Below, one piece after another: positions 31,950 through 42,480 of a DNA stretch of 64,000 nt. The stretch's first letter is position 1. Every line of letters begins with the position of its first letter. Both the position numbers and the translations under genes were made by a program. The DNA comes from Notospermus geniculatus (taxonomy: Eukaryota > Nemertea > Pilidiophora > Heteronemertea > Lineidae): NCBI GenBank assembly GCA_002633025.1, contig NMRB01002069.1, positions 3,637 through 67,636 of the forward strand. Direction: 5' to 3'. The notes beneath the pieces were generated by a model. The model had not been told where the DNA came from, made no database searches, and saw nothing but the letters and a program-made list of their open reading frames with translations.

Positions 31950-32630
31950 TCGAAAATTTCACGAATGAAATGGTCCATGGACCATGTGCTCACCTGGGTG
32001 AACGTACCAGAAGAACAAATGACAAATGTAAATCGAAATGTTCCAGGGCAAGCATTGAGTTCCAGGGTAATGTGTGATCATGGTCAAAATTTCCAGAACA
32101 TTCTCGCTTGAGTAATTTATGACATGTATGACATATGTGCCAGTCCATATTTCAAAATGGCCGCTTGGTGACCACATTATTATTAGGGGTCCAATTGGAC
32201 GAAAATTTGCTGTACACACATGATCACACCAAGTTAGAAGATTCGAGATCAAATAGCAATGAAATGTGCCACCAAATGGCAAAATTTTAAACTTTGACCT
32301 CTGTGACCTTGAAAAGTAGGTCAAATCAAAACCCCGTTATATATGTTATGTATCCTCATTAGATACACCTATGATAAAAATTTGGAGAAGATTCAGTCAT
32401 TAGTTCAGGATTTATTGCACTCTTTGTGCTTTTGGTTTTGACCACCTGTTGGCCAAGTAAGAATTGAATCGGACCGAAACTTGGTGTCATAGATCATCTG
32501 ATGTAGGGGTATAATATTATGTACCAAGTTTCAGATCAATAGGCCCAGCAGTTACGAAACGTGCCCTGCTAACGGACGACGACGACGGACGCCCCACCAT
32601 CGTAATAATAGCTCACCCCGGTGAGCTAAG
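31950..32630 (+). repeat. Dispersed element ending in GCTCACCCCGGTGAGCTAA
   Basis: The region includes ATGGTCCATGGACCAT, GGTGAACGTACCAGAAGAAC, CTTTGACCTCTGTGACCTTG, GATTTATTGCACTC, CGGACCGAAACTTGGTGTC and a GACGACGACGGACG stretch before the short hairpin tail. Two reverse-oriented fragments of it lie at 5915-6205 and 9427-9560. The style resembles SINE/LINE tails common in marine invertebrates. It is an intron insertion in gene C. Confidence 0.65.
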
Positions 32631-32869
32631 AATCGTCCAAAAATTTCGAAACCGGTGGAATAATTCAAACTTCTTTGTTCGTGACGCGCTTCACCCAAAT
32701 GATTTGAATATGCATCGTTAGTCAATAGATAACGTGAGAGGAAAAGGGCGAAAAGTCGGGGACAAGATTGAACATTGCTAAAAGTGTGATGATTTTAGTG
32801 GGTGAGAATGCCTGAAGGCCAGCTCACCTGTCCAATTATCGTGAAGGGCACTAAAGCCTCCCAGTTTTG

Positions 32870-33055
32870 TGACAAAGTATATAAAGTCAATTTCCAGAAT
32901 ATTTAGTCAATTTTCGACCCCAAGCGGGGTCTTCTTCAGGCTGGAACTTTACAATCTGAAACTCTAGAAAGTCTTTTCTGGAGTCTGTTGGGGTCGAAAA
33001 TTTGCTAAATATTCTGGAAATTGACTTTATATACTTTATCATATTGTGTGTCGAT
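32870..33055. repeat. Hairpin related to 59582-59758
   Basis: AAAGTATATAAAGTCAATTT, CCAGAATATT and ATTTTCGACCCC at the left pair with GGGGTCGAAAATTTGC, AATATTCTGGAAATTGACTT and TATATACTTT at the right. TATTGTGTGTCG follows both this copy and the 59.7 kb copy. Half of it forms the short intron of gene B. Confidence 0.75.
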
Positions 33056-33246
33056 TTTTGTGCTCGCCTTCTCTTCGGCCAGTTTTGTGACAGCATACGA
33101 AAACATGAGATTTTTCACGGAAATGTACCCACCAACAGGCAGTCCTTTACGAACAAATGGGCGTTCCATCTCGAGAGAAAATTCGTTTCCCTTCTTCACT
33201 GCGATGCATTCCACATTGTCTGGCAACATGATGGTTGTTATTGTAG

Positions 33247-34320
33247 GAGAGGGTAAATTTGAACTTCTACCGTCTTACTCAACGGTTACGGCTCCTGCCA
33301 CCGATCCCCACGGACAAAATAAAAACACGTCCTATACTAGATTTCCATAACGTATACCAAGACAGGCCCGGGGTACTAGTTCGTTACTCCGAATTTCCAT
33401 TTGGGTATGAGAGGGTGATTTTATATAAACGCAAATTGTTGCAATTTCACCTAATTTACAACTCGACATATTACTATGTTAGGAAAGGCATGCTGTCATA
33501 CTCAATCCCATTATCAACCTACATTGTATTATTATTCTTGAAAGTGTCCAAGAAGAAGCGTTCGTGCGCGATCGAAGAGGGCATACTCTATGACTTCACA
33601 GTCGGGAAGCTCACAGGGCGTCTCCAGTTACCAAATAAGGGCAAGTGTGGGGCGTTGTGCACCATCTGGAAAAAAAGACACTTCACATCGAATTTCTATT
33701 TTCTTAATATTCATATCGTAGCTCTCTGGTGTCGCCAACCAACTCCAAACTTTATCATTATTTATGATACACGAATTACAAACAAAAGCATCGAATCGAA
33801 CATGGCTTTTTCATTCAAAAAAACTTTAAAATTTGAGAATCAGGACACGTTCGGATTCGAACTTGCCTTTCCTATTTACACCCAACCCAGTCTTTCCTTT
33901 GTTCTGACTTTTTCCCATGCCCTGAAGTTCGTGATTTTTGACATGAAGCCAGGTCAGTTGCAGACAAATAAAATAACTAAAACAGTTGACATTCCTACCA
34001 ACTTCGAAGTCCTCTTAAACTATGCCGGGCCGTCGTTGTTCACAATCCGGTATCGAGGGAATTCTCAATCAAAGATACGACTTAGAAAATTTGAGATTGA
34101 ATGGCAATGCCTTCCCAACGAGCTTTTACTATCCACCACAGGCGGGATTAGACAGACAGATATAGAATTACGTGGGAAACCGAAAAATTGCGTGTTGACC
34201 GTACCAAATAAATTTCTATTTGATGATCGAAGAAATAGTTTATTTGATCTTCACCACATGAATGTCCGTGATGGAGACTTATATCGACACTATGGGGTGA
34301 ATGTGTACAAAATAGTTTGA
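33247..34320 (+). CDS. Gene C, large exon 2 (first alternative C-terminal module)
   Basis: 357 codons, phase 0 after TTGTTATTGTAG, ending TGA. Landmarks are FHNVYQDRPGVLVRYSEFPF, ILYDFTVGKLTGRLQLP, CRQPTPNFIIIYDTRITNK, MKPGQLQTNK and VPNKFLFDDRRN. It has lost five residues around the LYSSGLRR segment found in A and B and gained three next to SKKK, all in multiples of three. That indel pattern supports coding selection. The upstream 190 bases are conserved with gene A but contain a one-base indel, so they are intron. Confidence 0.75.
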   Translation, partial: ERVNLNFYRLTQRLRLLPPIPTDKIKTRPILDFHNVYQDRPGVLVRYSEFPFGYERVILYKRKLLQFHLIYNSTYYYVRKGMLSYSIPLSTYIVLLFLKVSKKKRSCAIEEGILYDFTVGKLTGRLQLPNKGKCGALCTIWKKRHFTSNFYFLNIHIVALWCRQPTPNFIIIYDTRITNKSIESNMAFSFKKTLKFENQDTFGFELAFPIYTQPSLSFVLTFSHALKFVIFDMKPGQLQTNKITKTVDIPTNFEVLLNYAGPSLFTIRYRGNSQSKIRLRKFEIEWQCLPNELLLSTTGGIRQTDIELRGKPKNCVLTVPNKFLFDDRRNSLFDLHHMNVRDGDLYRHYGVNVYKIV

Positions 34321-34355
34321 GAAATGTAAAATTATAAATTGAAGCAAATGTTATT

Positions 34356-34660
34356 ACACTGTTAGAAATTATTAATTTTACAATAGTAATTTTGTAGTAA
34401 TTTTACAGAAATTGCCTGCAGCAGAGTCCCAGCACTTTCTGTAAATTTACATATGATATGATTCATGTTTTCCTGTATTGGTTGGACTCCATTGGACATC
34501 CGATTATGATGCCTTCTGAGAGCAGTATGAAAATATAATTTGGTCAGCCTCCAGTCAAGTCTCTGTTAACATTTATTTAAGTCTGTAATTTTAGAGATCC
34601 AGTCCTGGGGACTCTGCTGCACAGATTTTCTGTAAAATCCTCTGTTATTTCTAACAGTGT
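34356..34660. mobile_element. MITE with ACACTGTTAGAAAT ends in gene C
   Basis: ACACTGTTAGAAATTATTA at the left pairs with ATTTCTAACAGTGT at the right, and GCAGCAGAGTCCCAGCACTT loosely pairs with GGGGACTCTGCTGCACAG. It lies just after the exon 2 stop. The ends resemble those of 11588-11940. Confidence 0.75.
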
Positions 34661-35068
34661 AGATATATTTGGCCCAGAAGTAAGGTGTGCTATTCAGAAT
34701 TAACTGGAAAATCACATCCAACTAGTGGTCTCGGCACGGTTCGGTTTGGAACCGTTCCTGGTGCGCTTTTATACAGTACTTGCTATGTTTTTTGGCGATG
34801 CGTGCTCGGACCGGTCCGGTATCGGTTATTTTTCCTCAGTGTAAACGGGGGTATTGGCACGCCCTAATCGTACAATATGGGAGAGCAGTACATTTGGCCT
34901 TTTCAACATTGTACTGCGTATGCTTTCTGCTATGTCTACTACATGTACATTACGTACATAATCCAACGTACTTTGTCATGTGTTGACGATTGTTAATTAT
35001 CTTTCGGTTCATATTTTATTAGTCAATTTCTACTGTTGCTCATTTTGGGTACATGTACATTTTCTTAG

Positions 35069-36067
35069 GACAAAACGTTGAACTTTAGGAACGTCGGCAA
35101 AGGAAAATTTAAACCAATTATTTCCGCTGTAAATAAGGACGTCTGGTTTTTTGACTGGCAGACAGGCTGGATATTTGTTTTTAAATTTCCACCCCCGACG
35201 TCCCCTTTAAGCAGTCTGCAATTATATCAGCGTGTGGGAAGTGATTATGTCAAGCTATATGATAAGAAGTTTTATAATCGTTTCAACTTCATCATTAGGG
35301 GAGATCTCTATAAATCTCTCTACGTCCTCGTGCTAAAAAGAAGGAAGGCGATGCATATTCTTTACCTGTTAAATGTCTTAAATGCTAAAGTTGGCGGAAA
35401 AATTATCCTTCCATCGACAGAAATTTGCTTTCGAACAGGCCTGAAGTATTTCTTTTTACGTTTCGGATTGGAAGGAAAGTCCCTCATGTGTTGTAAGATC
35501 AGAACTCGTTGGCGCTTCACCCTTTATGACACAAACGAATCTAACAAATCGAGTGGATTTGATCTGATCTATAAAAACGCTGTTAAGATTAGGCTGGATG
35601 ACCTTGCTGGACGGTTGGATACTGGGATACATTACATTTACGAGTACAAGCCCAAAGGTGACATGTATTACGTATCATACGTAAAAGAAACTCGATACGA
35701 CATGAAGGTGTATCTTCTGGGATTGTATAAAACATTTGACAGACGTTGTCACTATCTCCAAAGTCGGTATGACCCGTCAACTGGGAGGTTTCTCGTGATA
35801 GCACCCCTGCCCTGTGCCATCTCCCTGCAGCAGGTCCCTGATCCGAAGGATGGTTTGATAAAGCGAGGATCTGGAAAGTTTTCATTTCGTGAAACAGCGA
35901 CGTTTTTTCATCCGATATGCCACGAAAGGCAGTTCGACCGATACGAGTTCAGTCCTTCGGATGGGTCCTTAATGCACTTTGTCGTAGAAACCTCAGGGAA
36001 AAGACGCAGTCTGAAAGAAGTTTTAAAAGTAATCGAGGTTTATGTTTCTGATGAATACATATATTAA
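35069..36067 (+). CDS. Gene C, large exon 3 (second alternative C-terminal module)
   Basis: 332 codons in phase 0 from GACAAAACG after TTTTCTTAG, ending TAA after SDEYIY. It is very close to gene A exon 3: NFRNVGKGKFKPIISAVNKD, DWQTGWIF, KFPPPTSPL, LQLYQRVGSDYVKLYD, FDLIYKN, HYIYEYKPKGDMYY and RSLKEVLK. Genes A and C are therefore the closer pair. A few residues are missing after LVL (RR.S in A). Family not recognised. Confidence 0.78.
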   Translation, partial: DKTLNFRNVGKGKFKPIISAVNKDVWFFDWQTGWIFVFKFPPPTSPLSSLQLYQRVGSDYVKLYDKKFYNRFNFIIRGDLYKSLYVLVLKRRKAMHILYLLNVLNAKVGGKIILPSTEICFRTGLKYFFLRFGLEGKSLMCCKIRTRWRFTLYDTNESNKSSGFDLIYKNAVKIRLDDLAGRLDTGIHYIYEYKPKGDMYYVSYVKETRYDMKVYLLGLYKTFDRRCHYLQSRYDPSTGRFLVIAPLPCAISLQQVPDPKDGLIKRGSGKFSFRETATFFHPICHERQFDRYEFSPSDGSLMHFVVETSGKRRSLKEVLKVIEVYVSDEYIY

Positions 36068-36162
36068 AGTGTCACAATATTAGGTGACTCTTTATCCCTC
36101 CTCCATCTTGATAAGAATGGTGTCCTGTCCAACCTATACTGATACCATGCTGGACTGATACT

Positions 36163-36468
36163 AGTTGCGCTTCCACTACAAAAAAGCCGGTATTTGTCCA
36201 CTCTTATTCTGCTTCCATTACAGAATTGCCGGGTTTAATAAATCCGGTTCTATTAAGTGCGGATCTATTTAGCTCGGATAGCATAGCCGATCATACTCCG
36301 AATCTCGATGCGGATAAATTTTGTAGTGGAATGGCAATAACACCGGATCTATTTGTAGTATTATGCTCGGCTACAGGTCGCACTTAATAGAACCGGGCTT
36401 ATTAAACCCGGCAATTCTGTAATGGAAGCAGAACAAGACCGGCTTTTTTTGTAGTGGAAGCGCAACTA
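36163..36468. repeat. Fold-back element, ends AGTTGCGCTTCCACTAC
   Basis: AGTTGCGCTTCCACTACAAA pairs with TTTGTAGTGGAAGCGCAACT. Inner arms (GAATTGCCGGGTTTAATAAA, TCTATTAAGTGCG) also pair. No coding content. Confidence 0.85.
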
Positions 36469-36935
36469 CTATGTCGAAACCTTAGCTAACGAAAATGGCC
36501 GCCATACTTTTCATTTGAAAAGTTCAAGGTGCTGTTATAAAGTGACTAACCCTTCATCGGGTTCGGTAACATTCTTCGACTCATTCTTTTATGTGTAGCA
36601 ACTGTCTCAATGCTAAATTGGTAACTTTAAAACGTAAAATTCTTGTGCCCTATATCTCTGTGTCAGACAGAAGATTTGTGTGCGTAACCATGGGCTACTA
36701 GTAATTGGTTCATTACTGTCACGTGAACTGATGTTTTTTCTGCTTTTGTTGACAAGTGCGAATCCAAGGAGGTGACGTCATGCCTCGGTTGTTGTTTCGA
36801 TGACTGACGTAATATCAATTTAGGCAGTGACGTCATCGACGCCCCGTACAGTGCTGCCATCCTTTTGGGTGATGGTCTAGTGATGAGAAAGAGGACATGT
36901 CATGAAGACAGTTGTGATGAGAGCATTTTATTGAA

Positions 36936-37069
36936 GAGGTTGAGATCAGCGACTTATCATGAATTCTTAGACGTATAGGGATGAATTCTCTACAACGAAG
37001 ACAAATTTTGTGTGCATTTCGATCCGTATACGTATAAGGATCCGTGGTAAGTCGCTGATCTCAACCTCC
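36936..37069. repeat. Short palindrome GAGGTTGAGATCAGCGACTT
   Basis: GAGGTTGAGATCAGCGACTT pairs with AAGTCGCTGATCTCAACCTC. The inner TATACG words pair loosely. Confidence 0.8.
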
Positions 37070-37326
37070 CTATTGCTAAACGTTCCCGAACCTAGAACTT
37101 TCAGGCTCCGTCCAATTCTGCAGCAAAGGAGGNTTATATCTCAGCTTCTGGCAAATTGCAGATTTGTTAGGTTTCCCAGTGAATAACTCCTTTCTTTTCT
37201 CTTTATTTGTGTGGATTTTATCACTTATCCTGTTCATCTCCTCCTGCTATTGTATAAGGTATTGTTTGTTTTACTTTTATATGTAGGCCTACTAGATTTT
37301 TCCGTCAGGGCCGCCACCATAGCATT

Positions 37327-37468
37327 AAGCCGTGTTTACCTGACATCCGTCATCCGTATGCGATACGACGTTATCCGTCGAAGCATTGGCCCATGTACAG
37401 CGATCGAGATGAAAAACGGATAACGTCGTTCGTATAACGGATAACGGATGTCAGGTAAACACGGCTTT
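37327..37468. repeat. Palindrome AAGCCGTGTTTACCTGACAT
   Basis: AAGCCGTGTTTACCTGACAT pairs with ATGTCAGGTAAACACGGCTT, with CGTTATCCGT words inside. The ends resemble the GGCCCGTTTATACA group in form. Confidence 0.8.
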
Positions 37469-37474
37469 ATTGGC

Positions 37475-37680
37475 CCTGGTAACGGATGAGGCCATCTCAA
37501 GCTACTCATGTTCCTCACTTGGATGGGGTCTACTTGGCTTTGCAAAGAAATAAGGTACAAGGTAGCACGGCTTACTGTCCCATGTGACGAACGTGAAGAG
37601 CCGGGAATGAAATTCCATATGGGTGGGGCTAGATTCGAACCCGGGACCTGCCGTTTGTTTTACTTATGGTATATAAGTAC
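37475..37680 (-). repeat. Possible tRNA-type SINE (empty-site reference for 61905)
   Basis: On the - strand GGTCCCGGGTTCGAATCTAG resembles a tRNA-type B box, although no clear A box is visible upstream. The rest (TTGTACCTT, GTAGACCCCATCCAAGTGAG, GAGTAGCTTGAGATGGCCTC) is shared with 61905-62375, which makes it an interspersed repeat. Confidence 0.5.
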
Positions 37681-38177
37681 GCCTTTTCCCTTGCAATAAT
37701 TTTGAGACTGTACCTAACGAAGGGCCAGGGGCCTGAAAATTTGTAAATAAAGGCATGGTTTTGTGTAGATTTGGTTTCTTGACTGGCCATACGTAAAAGA
37801 TAGCCTGTGCTCTAAACCCTCATTTTCAATCCCAATTTCTAATGCAGAAATGTCTTTTTTATCTTACATGTTATATATTTGGATGCAAATGGCTGTATGA
37901 CACAGTACCTCTCCACGCCTCGCAAATGTGGGCGAGTACAGATTTTTTTTCAAACGCGCTGTTTTCCTCATGCAATAGATCAATATTCATCTGCCTACCT
38001 TGACATGAAGTTGACAGAGTTCATTTACACGATTTCTGATTCCATTCATAGCTTTATTGCCTCGATCAACTGATGCAATATTTGCTCGCAAGTTTTCTTT
38101 GGAGGTCATTTTATTCGTTTTTTTTTGTACAGCAGAACGCATTCGGCGTAATAACATTTCCTTGGAAACAATCGAGA

Positions 38178-38422
38178 GGTTAAGAAACCGCTCCGTTAAC
38201 ACTAACGCTAACGCTATTTCTGACGTACATTTGCAATGTTGAATGTCACCGTTAACGGGGCGATTTCTTAACAGGGAGGTTTCGAAATCAAACGATAAAC
38301 GCAAACGTTAACGACAACTTTATTTTTGTACCGAAAATGCAGTGCAAAATCTGGTTAATGTGTAGTATGAAAAATAACGTTGTCGTAAAAGTTTGGTTTA
38401 TCGTTTGATTTCGAAACCTCCC
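38178..38422. repeat. Two adjacent palindromes (GGTTAAGAAACCG and GGGAGGTTTCGAAATC)
   Basis: First: 38178-38273, AGGTTAAGAAACCGCTCCGT against ACGGGGCGATTTCTTAACAG. Second: 38274-38422, GGGAGGTTTCGAAATCAAAC against GTTTGATTTCGAAACCTCCC, with AACGTTATTTTTC inside. The second has another copy at 60054-60201 and a half copy at about 52534-52595. Confidence 0.8.
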
Positions 38423-38710
38423 CAGTCTCTCGAGTATGGCGTGGAGTATACCTTATTTTAATCAGGTTGGAAATTCCCCGAGCACCTTTCTTTGTAAAAT
38501 TTATTTGTGTAAACCACTTAAACCAAAGCCTGGAACCGGACAAAATTGAAGTTTATCTTAATCCTAAGTCGCCGTTACATTATTTGCGATGGTCCTTTCT
38601 TTGTAGATACGAAGTGGAAATTTAAAACTTCAAGATGCACCATACTCTCTTGGTCTTACATGATATGCTAAAACGCACTGGCCGCAGGGACATTTTTGTG
38701 CCAGAAATAC

Positions 38711-38832
38711 AATGGGTCATATGAATAAAGACTAGTAAATGCTTTTACTTGAATTTTGCAATACAAATGCACTAGGCTATGCTGTACAAATCTGAAAGTG
38801 AAACATTTGCTAGTCTTTATTCATATGAGCCA
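38711..38832. repeat. Palindrome GGGTCATATGAATAAAGACT
   Basis: ATGGGTCATATGAATAAAGA pairs with TCTTTATTCATATGAGCCAT. It is loosely like the GGGCCGTATTCATAAA group. Confidence 0.75.
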
Positions 38833-39325
38833 TTAGCGCCTGGTAATGAAGATGAATTTCGTATTTCGTACTTCGTGTTTCATCAGATTTGCGAAACCTC
38901 GCTAATGACGCTACAAAACGCCGAACGTTGTACGTCTATAGAGCTGTTAATTGAAAACCATTTCTCATATCATTTTTCACGTAAAGATTGCTATAATCTT
39001 CCCATTTGCAATTGTCGAAACGCCCACGGATTATGGCAAGGCCAGCCTTCTATGTATTACGCTATCACCAACTGCAATGCAAACACAATAGCTTATCTAT
39101 TGTTTCGCATATCTTCTTTCGCTGTCGCTTGAACCCTCATAGCCTGAGGTTCTCATTTGAAAAGGGAGCCGCTTTGCGAACCTTGTTTCCAACTTCTTTT
39201 GCAAAGGGCCATAGAAACGGACACGAATTGATAGCCTTGTGAAATGTTATCGCCATCTACAACAAACACAACAACATGACGATAGAAGCTGAGCCTTTGT
39301 CTGGGGATCCTGTTCCGTTGATGCC

Positions 39326-39719
39326 AACCTCGTCCCCAGGATCTAACTCGAAATTTCTTCTGCTTTTTCCTTGGGACGAGGTGATTTTCGGCTTCGGTCG
39401 TTAGACCCTGGATTTACATCCAAGATTCTTGGCACCTCGTCCCCAATGCTTATTTCAACCTCGGTTACAGTAATGATTGTAAAAAATATATATTTTCATT
39501 AAACTGTATTATGAACATTTGTGTCTATCATCAGAAAGAATAATGTTTGGTATGATATGAAAAATAAAATAAAATAGACCATATTTTAATCCATTTCCCT
39601 GGGTATTTCAAATTTCAAATCGGGTATGACGTCACGCCGATAGCCAATCACAGCCGAGGTATTCGGTTCTGAAGCCAGGGCCTAACAAGCCAACGTTAAG
39701 CCCTGGGAACGAGGTTGCT
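39326..39719. mobile_element. TIR element AACCTCGTCCCCAGG with 9-bp target duplication
   Basis: GTTGATGCC at 39317-39325 is repeated at 39720-39728. The ends are AACCTCGTCCCCAGGATCT and the complement of GCCCTGGGAACGAGGTT. There is no transposase. Confidence 0.75.
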
Positions 39720-39916
39720 GTTGATGCCGCATCCTGATTCCTTGTCGTCATCTACAGCGGCAACATAAAGCTTCCGAGAGAAAGGATCGATGCGTAAAAA
39801 AGGAGCACCTTTTGAACTTAGATCGGGCTAAATATTGATATTTTGCAAAAACTACCAATTGGTCATTTCTTTCGGACCTGGATTGGTCTGACATGTCTGT
39901 TGATGTTGGACACAAT

Positions 39917-40668
39917 GCCTTTCCCAGTGGAGCAATATAAGCTACATTGTACGGTTACACCTGTTGAAAATACCCGTGTTTTTCCAGACCCGTGTGTACG
40001 AAAATCCCCCGCCGAGAGGTCACACTACTACATTGTAGTTAAGTAGCCCGGCGACAGGTGCGTTGCATGCACTGACTCTCCGGTCATTTCTGTATCGGCA
40101 CTCATTGTTGGAGGTGCGAAAACGAAGTCACTTAATGGCTGCGCCATCTGTAGCCGTGTTAAGAACTAACGAAAACACGGGGATTTCGAAAAACCCGCGT
40201 TTTTCAGACACGGGTTTCTTGAAGCCCGGCAATTCATAGGTGTGACCGCAAAAAACCCGGGGATTTTATGTAGTGTAACCACGGCTACAGCCTTTCCCAG
40301 TGGAGCAATATACATGTAAGCTACGGTTACACCTGTTGAAAATACCCGTGTTATTCCAGACCCGTGTGTACGAAAATCCCGGCGAGAGGTCGCACTACTA
40401 CATTGTAGTTAAGTAGCCCGGCGACAGGTGCGCTGCATGCACTGACTTTCCGGTCATTTTTGTATTGGCTCACATTGTTGGAGGCGCGAAAACGACGTCA
40501 CTTAATGGCTGCGCCATCTGTAGCCATGCTAAGAACTAACGAAAACACGGGGATTTCGAAAAGCACGGCGAGCTTGCCGTGTTTCAAAAACCCGTGTTTT
40601 TCAGACACGGGTCGTAGGTGTGACCGCAAAAAACCCGGGGATTTTATGTAGTGTAACCACGGCTACAG
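39917..40668. repeat. Two direct tandem copies of a 373-bp unit
   Basis: Unit 1 is 39917-40289 and unit 2 is 40290-40668, each starting CCTTTCCCAGTGGAGCAATA and ending GTAGTGTAACCACGGCTACA. Unit 2 retains AAGCACGGCGAGCTTGCCGT, which unit 1 lacks, while unit 1 retains TTCTTGAAGCCCGGCAATTC. A reverse copy at 1111-1397 has both, so each tandem copy lost a different hairpin arm. Confidence 0.85.
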
Positions 40669-40861
40669 ACTCTGAACGCAGTCTTATTGCAGCGTTTCTA
40701 CCCTACTTTCTCTTCTCTAACCGCGACTTGGCCAATATACAATCACATGGACCAAGTCTATTTTTGTTGCTGCAAGCACCGTTCCGTTCCATAAGTCTTT
40801 AGAAGGGAGAAAGAAGGAATCTTCCAATATCAAGCTACTGTATCTTCCATTCATTATTTTN

Positions 40862-41324
40862 TTGGTGCACAATATTGCCGTACAGCTGCGGGAGAAAGTA
40901 CCGGTGACCAACACGTGGTGAAGGTGAGGTTACAATTCGCCATAAATACCATTGCTAAGGGCAAAATGATAGTCATCGGTGAATGAATACACTATAAAAG
41001 GCATGCTGCTGCAATATCTCCCAGAAATTTGCAGGAGAACGCATCGAAAATCGGCAATTTTAAAATGAACTGTACGGCTGCGGGAGAATTAGACTGTACG
41101 GTGCGGGAGCGCTTGCTTCAGAAAAAGTTATTCGAATTGATTTCGACATTTTGGATGTCTCCTCTGGACATAAATCTCTTGAGAATGGCCTCCAGCGATG
41201 TTAACCGGTATCAGGGCCGTGTGTAACGACCCCGTTGTGGTCCAAAGTTCATTGCAGCCCAAACTTGCCAAGCGTATGTGAATGGAACTTTCTCCAGCAG
41301 CTGTACGGCAATTATTGTGCACCG
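40862..41324. repeat. Inverted repeat around 460 bp
   Basis: TGGTGCACAATATTGCCGTA and CAGCTGCGGGAGAAAGT at the left pair with ACTTTCTCCAGCAGCTG and TACGGCAATTATTGTGCACC at the right. A single N at 40861 touches its left edge. Confidence 0.65.
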
Positions 41325-41689
41325 TGGTTGTAATGTGCGACTAGCCGACTTCCTCAATAGGTGTCAGTAGTGAGAGTGGTTAAAAACTATTGAAATGAAA
41401 CTGACATCCCGGCGTAACGTTTTTAAGTGAGGCACGTGTATATGAATTTCAAACGTCCATGTCTTTCGTCAAACACCTCTCCCAGACCACCATTACGCCA
41501 AATACCGCCTAGGTGTCGCTGTCATTCGAATGAAAGCCGTCGAGCTGGAAGGATGGCCAGTGCTCCGCAGGTTAGTACAAGTAGAATGCTGAAGGCATGC
41601 ATAGGCGATAGGGTCAAGCCTAGGCCTATACAATGTATGTGTGTAGATCCAACTACAGGCAGCTATTGGCGACTAAGTTATGAGTCCTG

Positions 41690-42026
41690 GACCCATATTC
41701 ATAAAACTACTTAAGACTAAGTGTGACACTTATCCTTTGTTCGACACAAAAGATAAGTATCATACTTTGACTTAAGTATGTTTATGAATATGGACCCAGG
41801 CCCCGTATTCATAAAACTACTTAAGTCTAAGTATGACACTTATCCTTTGTTCAACACAAAAGATAAGTATCACATTTAGACTTAAGTAGCTTTATGAATA
41901 CGGGGCCTGGCGCCGTATGCACAAAACTAACATCTTAAGTGTAAAATTTCCCTTATCTTTTGTTTGGAACAATAGTTTAACGGAAACGGAAATTTTACAC
42001 TTAAGATGTTTTGTGCATACGGCCCC
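41690..42026. repeat. Three palindromes stacked end to end
   Basis: 41690-41797 has GACCCATATTCATAAAACTA ends. 41799-41907 has GGCCCCGTATTCATAAAACT ends. 41910-42026 has CGCCGTATGCACAAAAC ends. The first two share the core with 6427-6543 (AGTGTGACACTTATCC), and the third shares its core with 43115-43228 (AAGTGTAA.ATTTCCCTTA). Only a few bases (AGG, CTGG) separate them. Confidence 0.9.
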
Positions 42027-42029
42027 TGG

Positions 42030-42115
42030 TAAGTTTCGAACCCCACAACCTTTTGCATCATGCGTAATTGAAAGCGCGAACGGCGTAACTCGACTGACTG
42101 AGCCAACCAGATCTA
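42030..42115 (-). repeat. tRNA-derived SINE head or tRNA-like remnant
   Basis: On the - strand TTGGCTCAGTCAGTCGAGT fits an A box and GTGGGGTTCGAAACT a B box, 46 bases apart, as expected for a pol III promoter of tRNA type. No good acceptor stem is visible, so I do not call a functional tRNA. Confidence 0.5.
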
Positions 42116-42262
42116 TTTGGGGTTCAATAAAGGGCAGGCCTAGTCGACAGACTAGATGAGGCCTAGTATCACATTTCGTGTCGTGCAGACGGGGTCATGT
42201 ACTCAGGTGGGCGTTGGTCAGTGGAACAAAAATGGCGGAAGGGTTAGGAACTGTGTGACAAT

Positions 42263-42480
42263 GGGCCGATTTTATAAACGATGGCTAAGATAACCATCGG
42301 GTTCATTAACCATTAGTTGACAAACTGTTTGTTAAGCGAAGTGAATTTTTCGATTTTATGAATCGTTGATAGCCAAACATTCTAAAAATAAAAATGTTTA
42401 CTTTGATTAATTAGCGGTTTTCAGAACAGCCGATGGTTAAACCGAGGTTTATCTTAGCTATCGTTTAAAAAATCGACCCA
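42263..42480. repeat. Palindrome with GGGCCGATTTTATAAACG ends
   Basis: GGGCCGATTTTATAAACGAT pairs with ATCGTTTAAAAAATCGACCC, and GGCTAAGATAA and AACCATCGG pair inside. It is a looser member of the shared-terminus set. Confidence 0.75.

Noticed and set aside
37650-37672. tRNA gene
   Set aside because: Only a B-box-like word is present, with no A box or acceptor stem, and the sequence is shared with another repeat copy at 62 kb.
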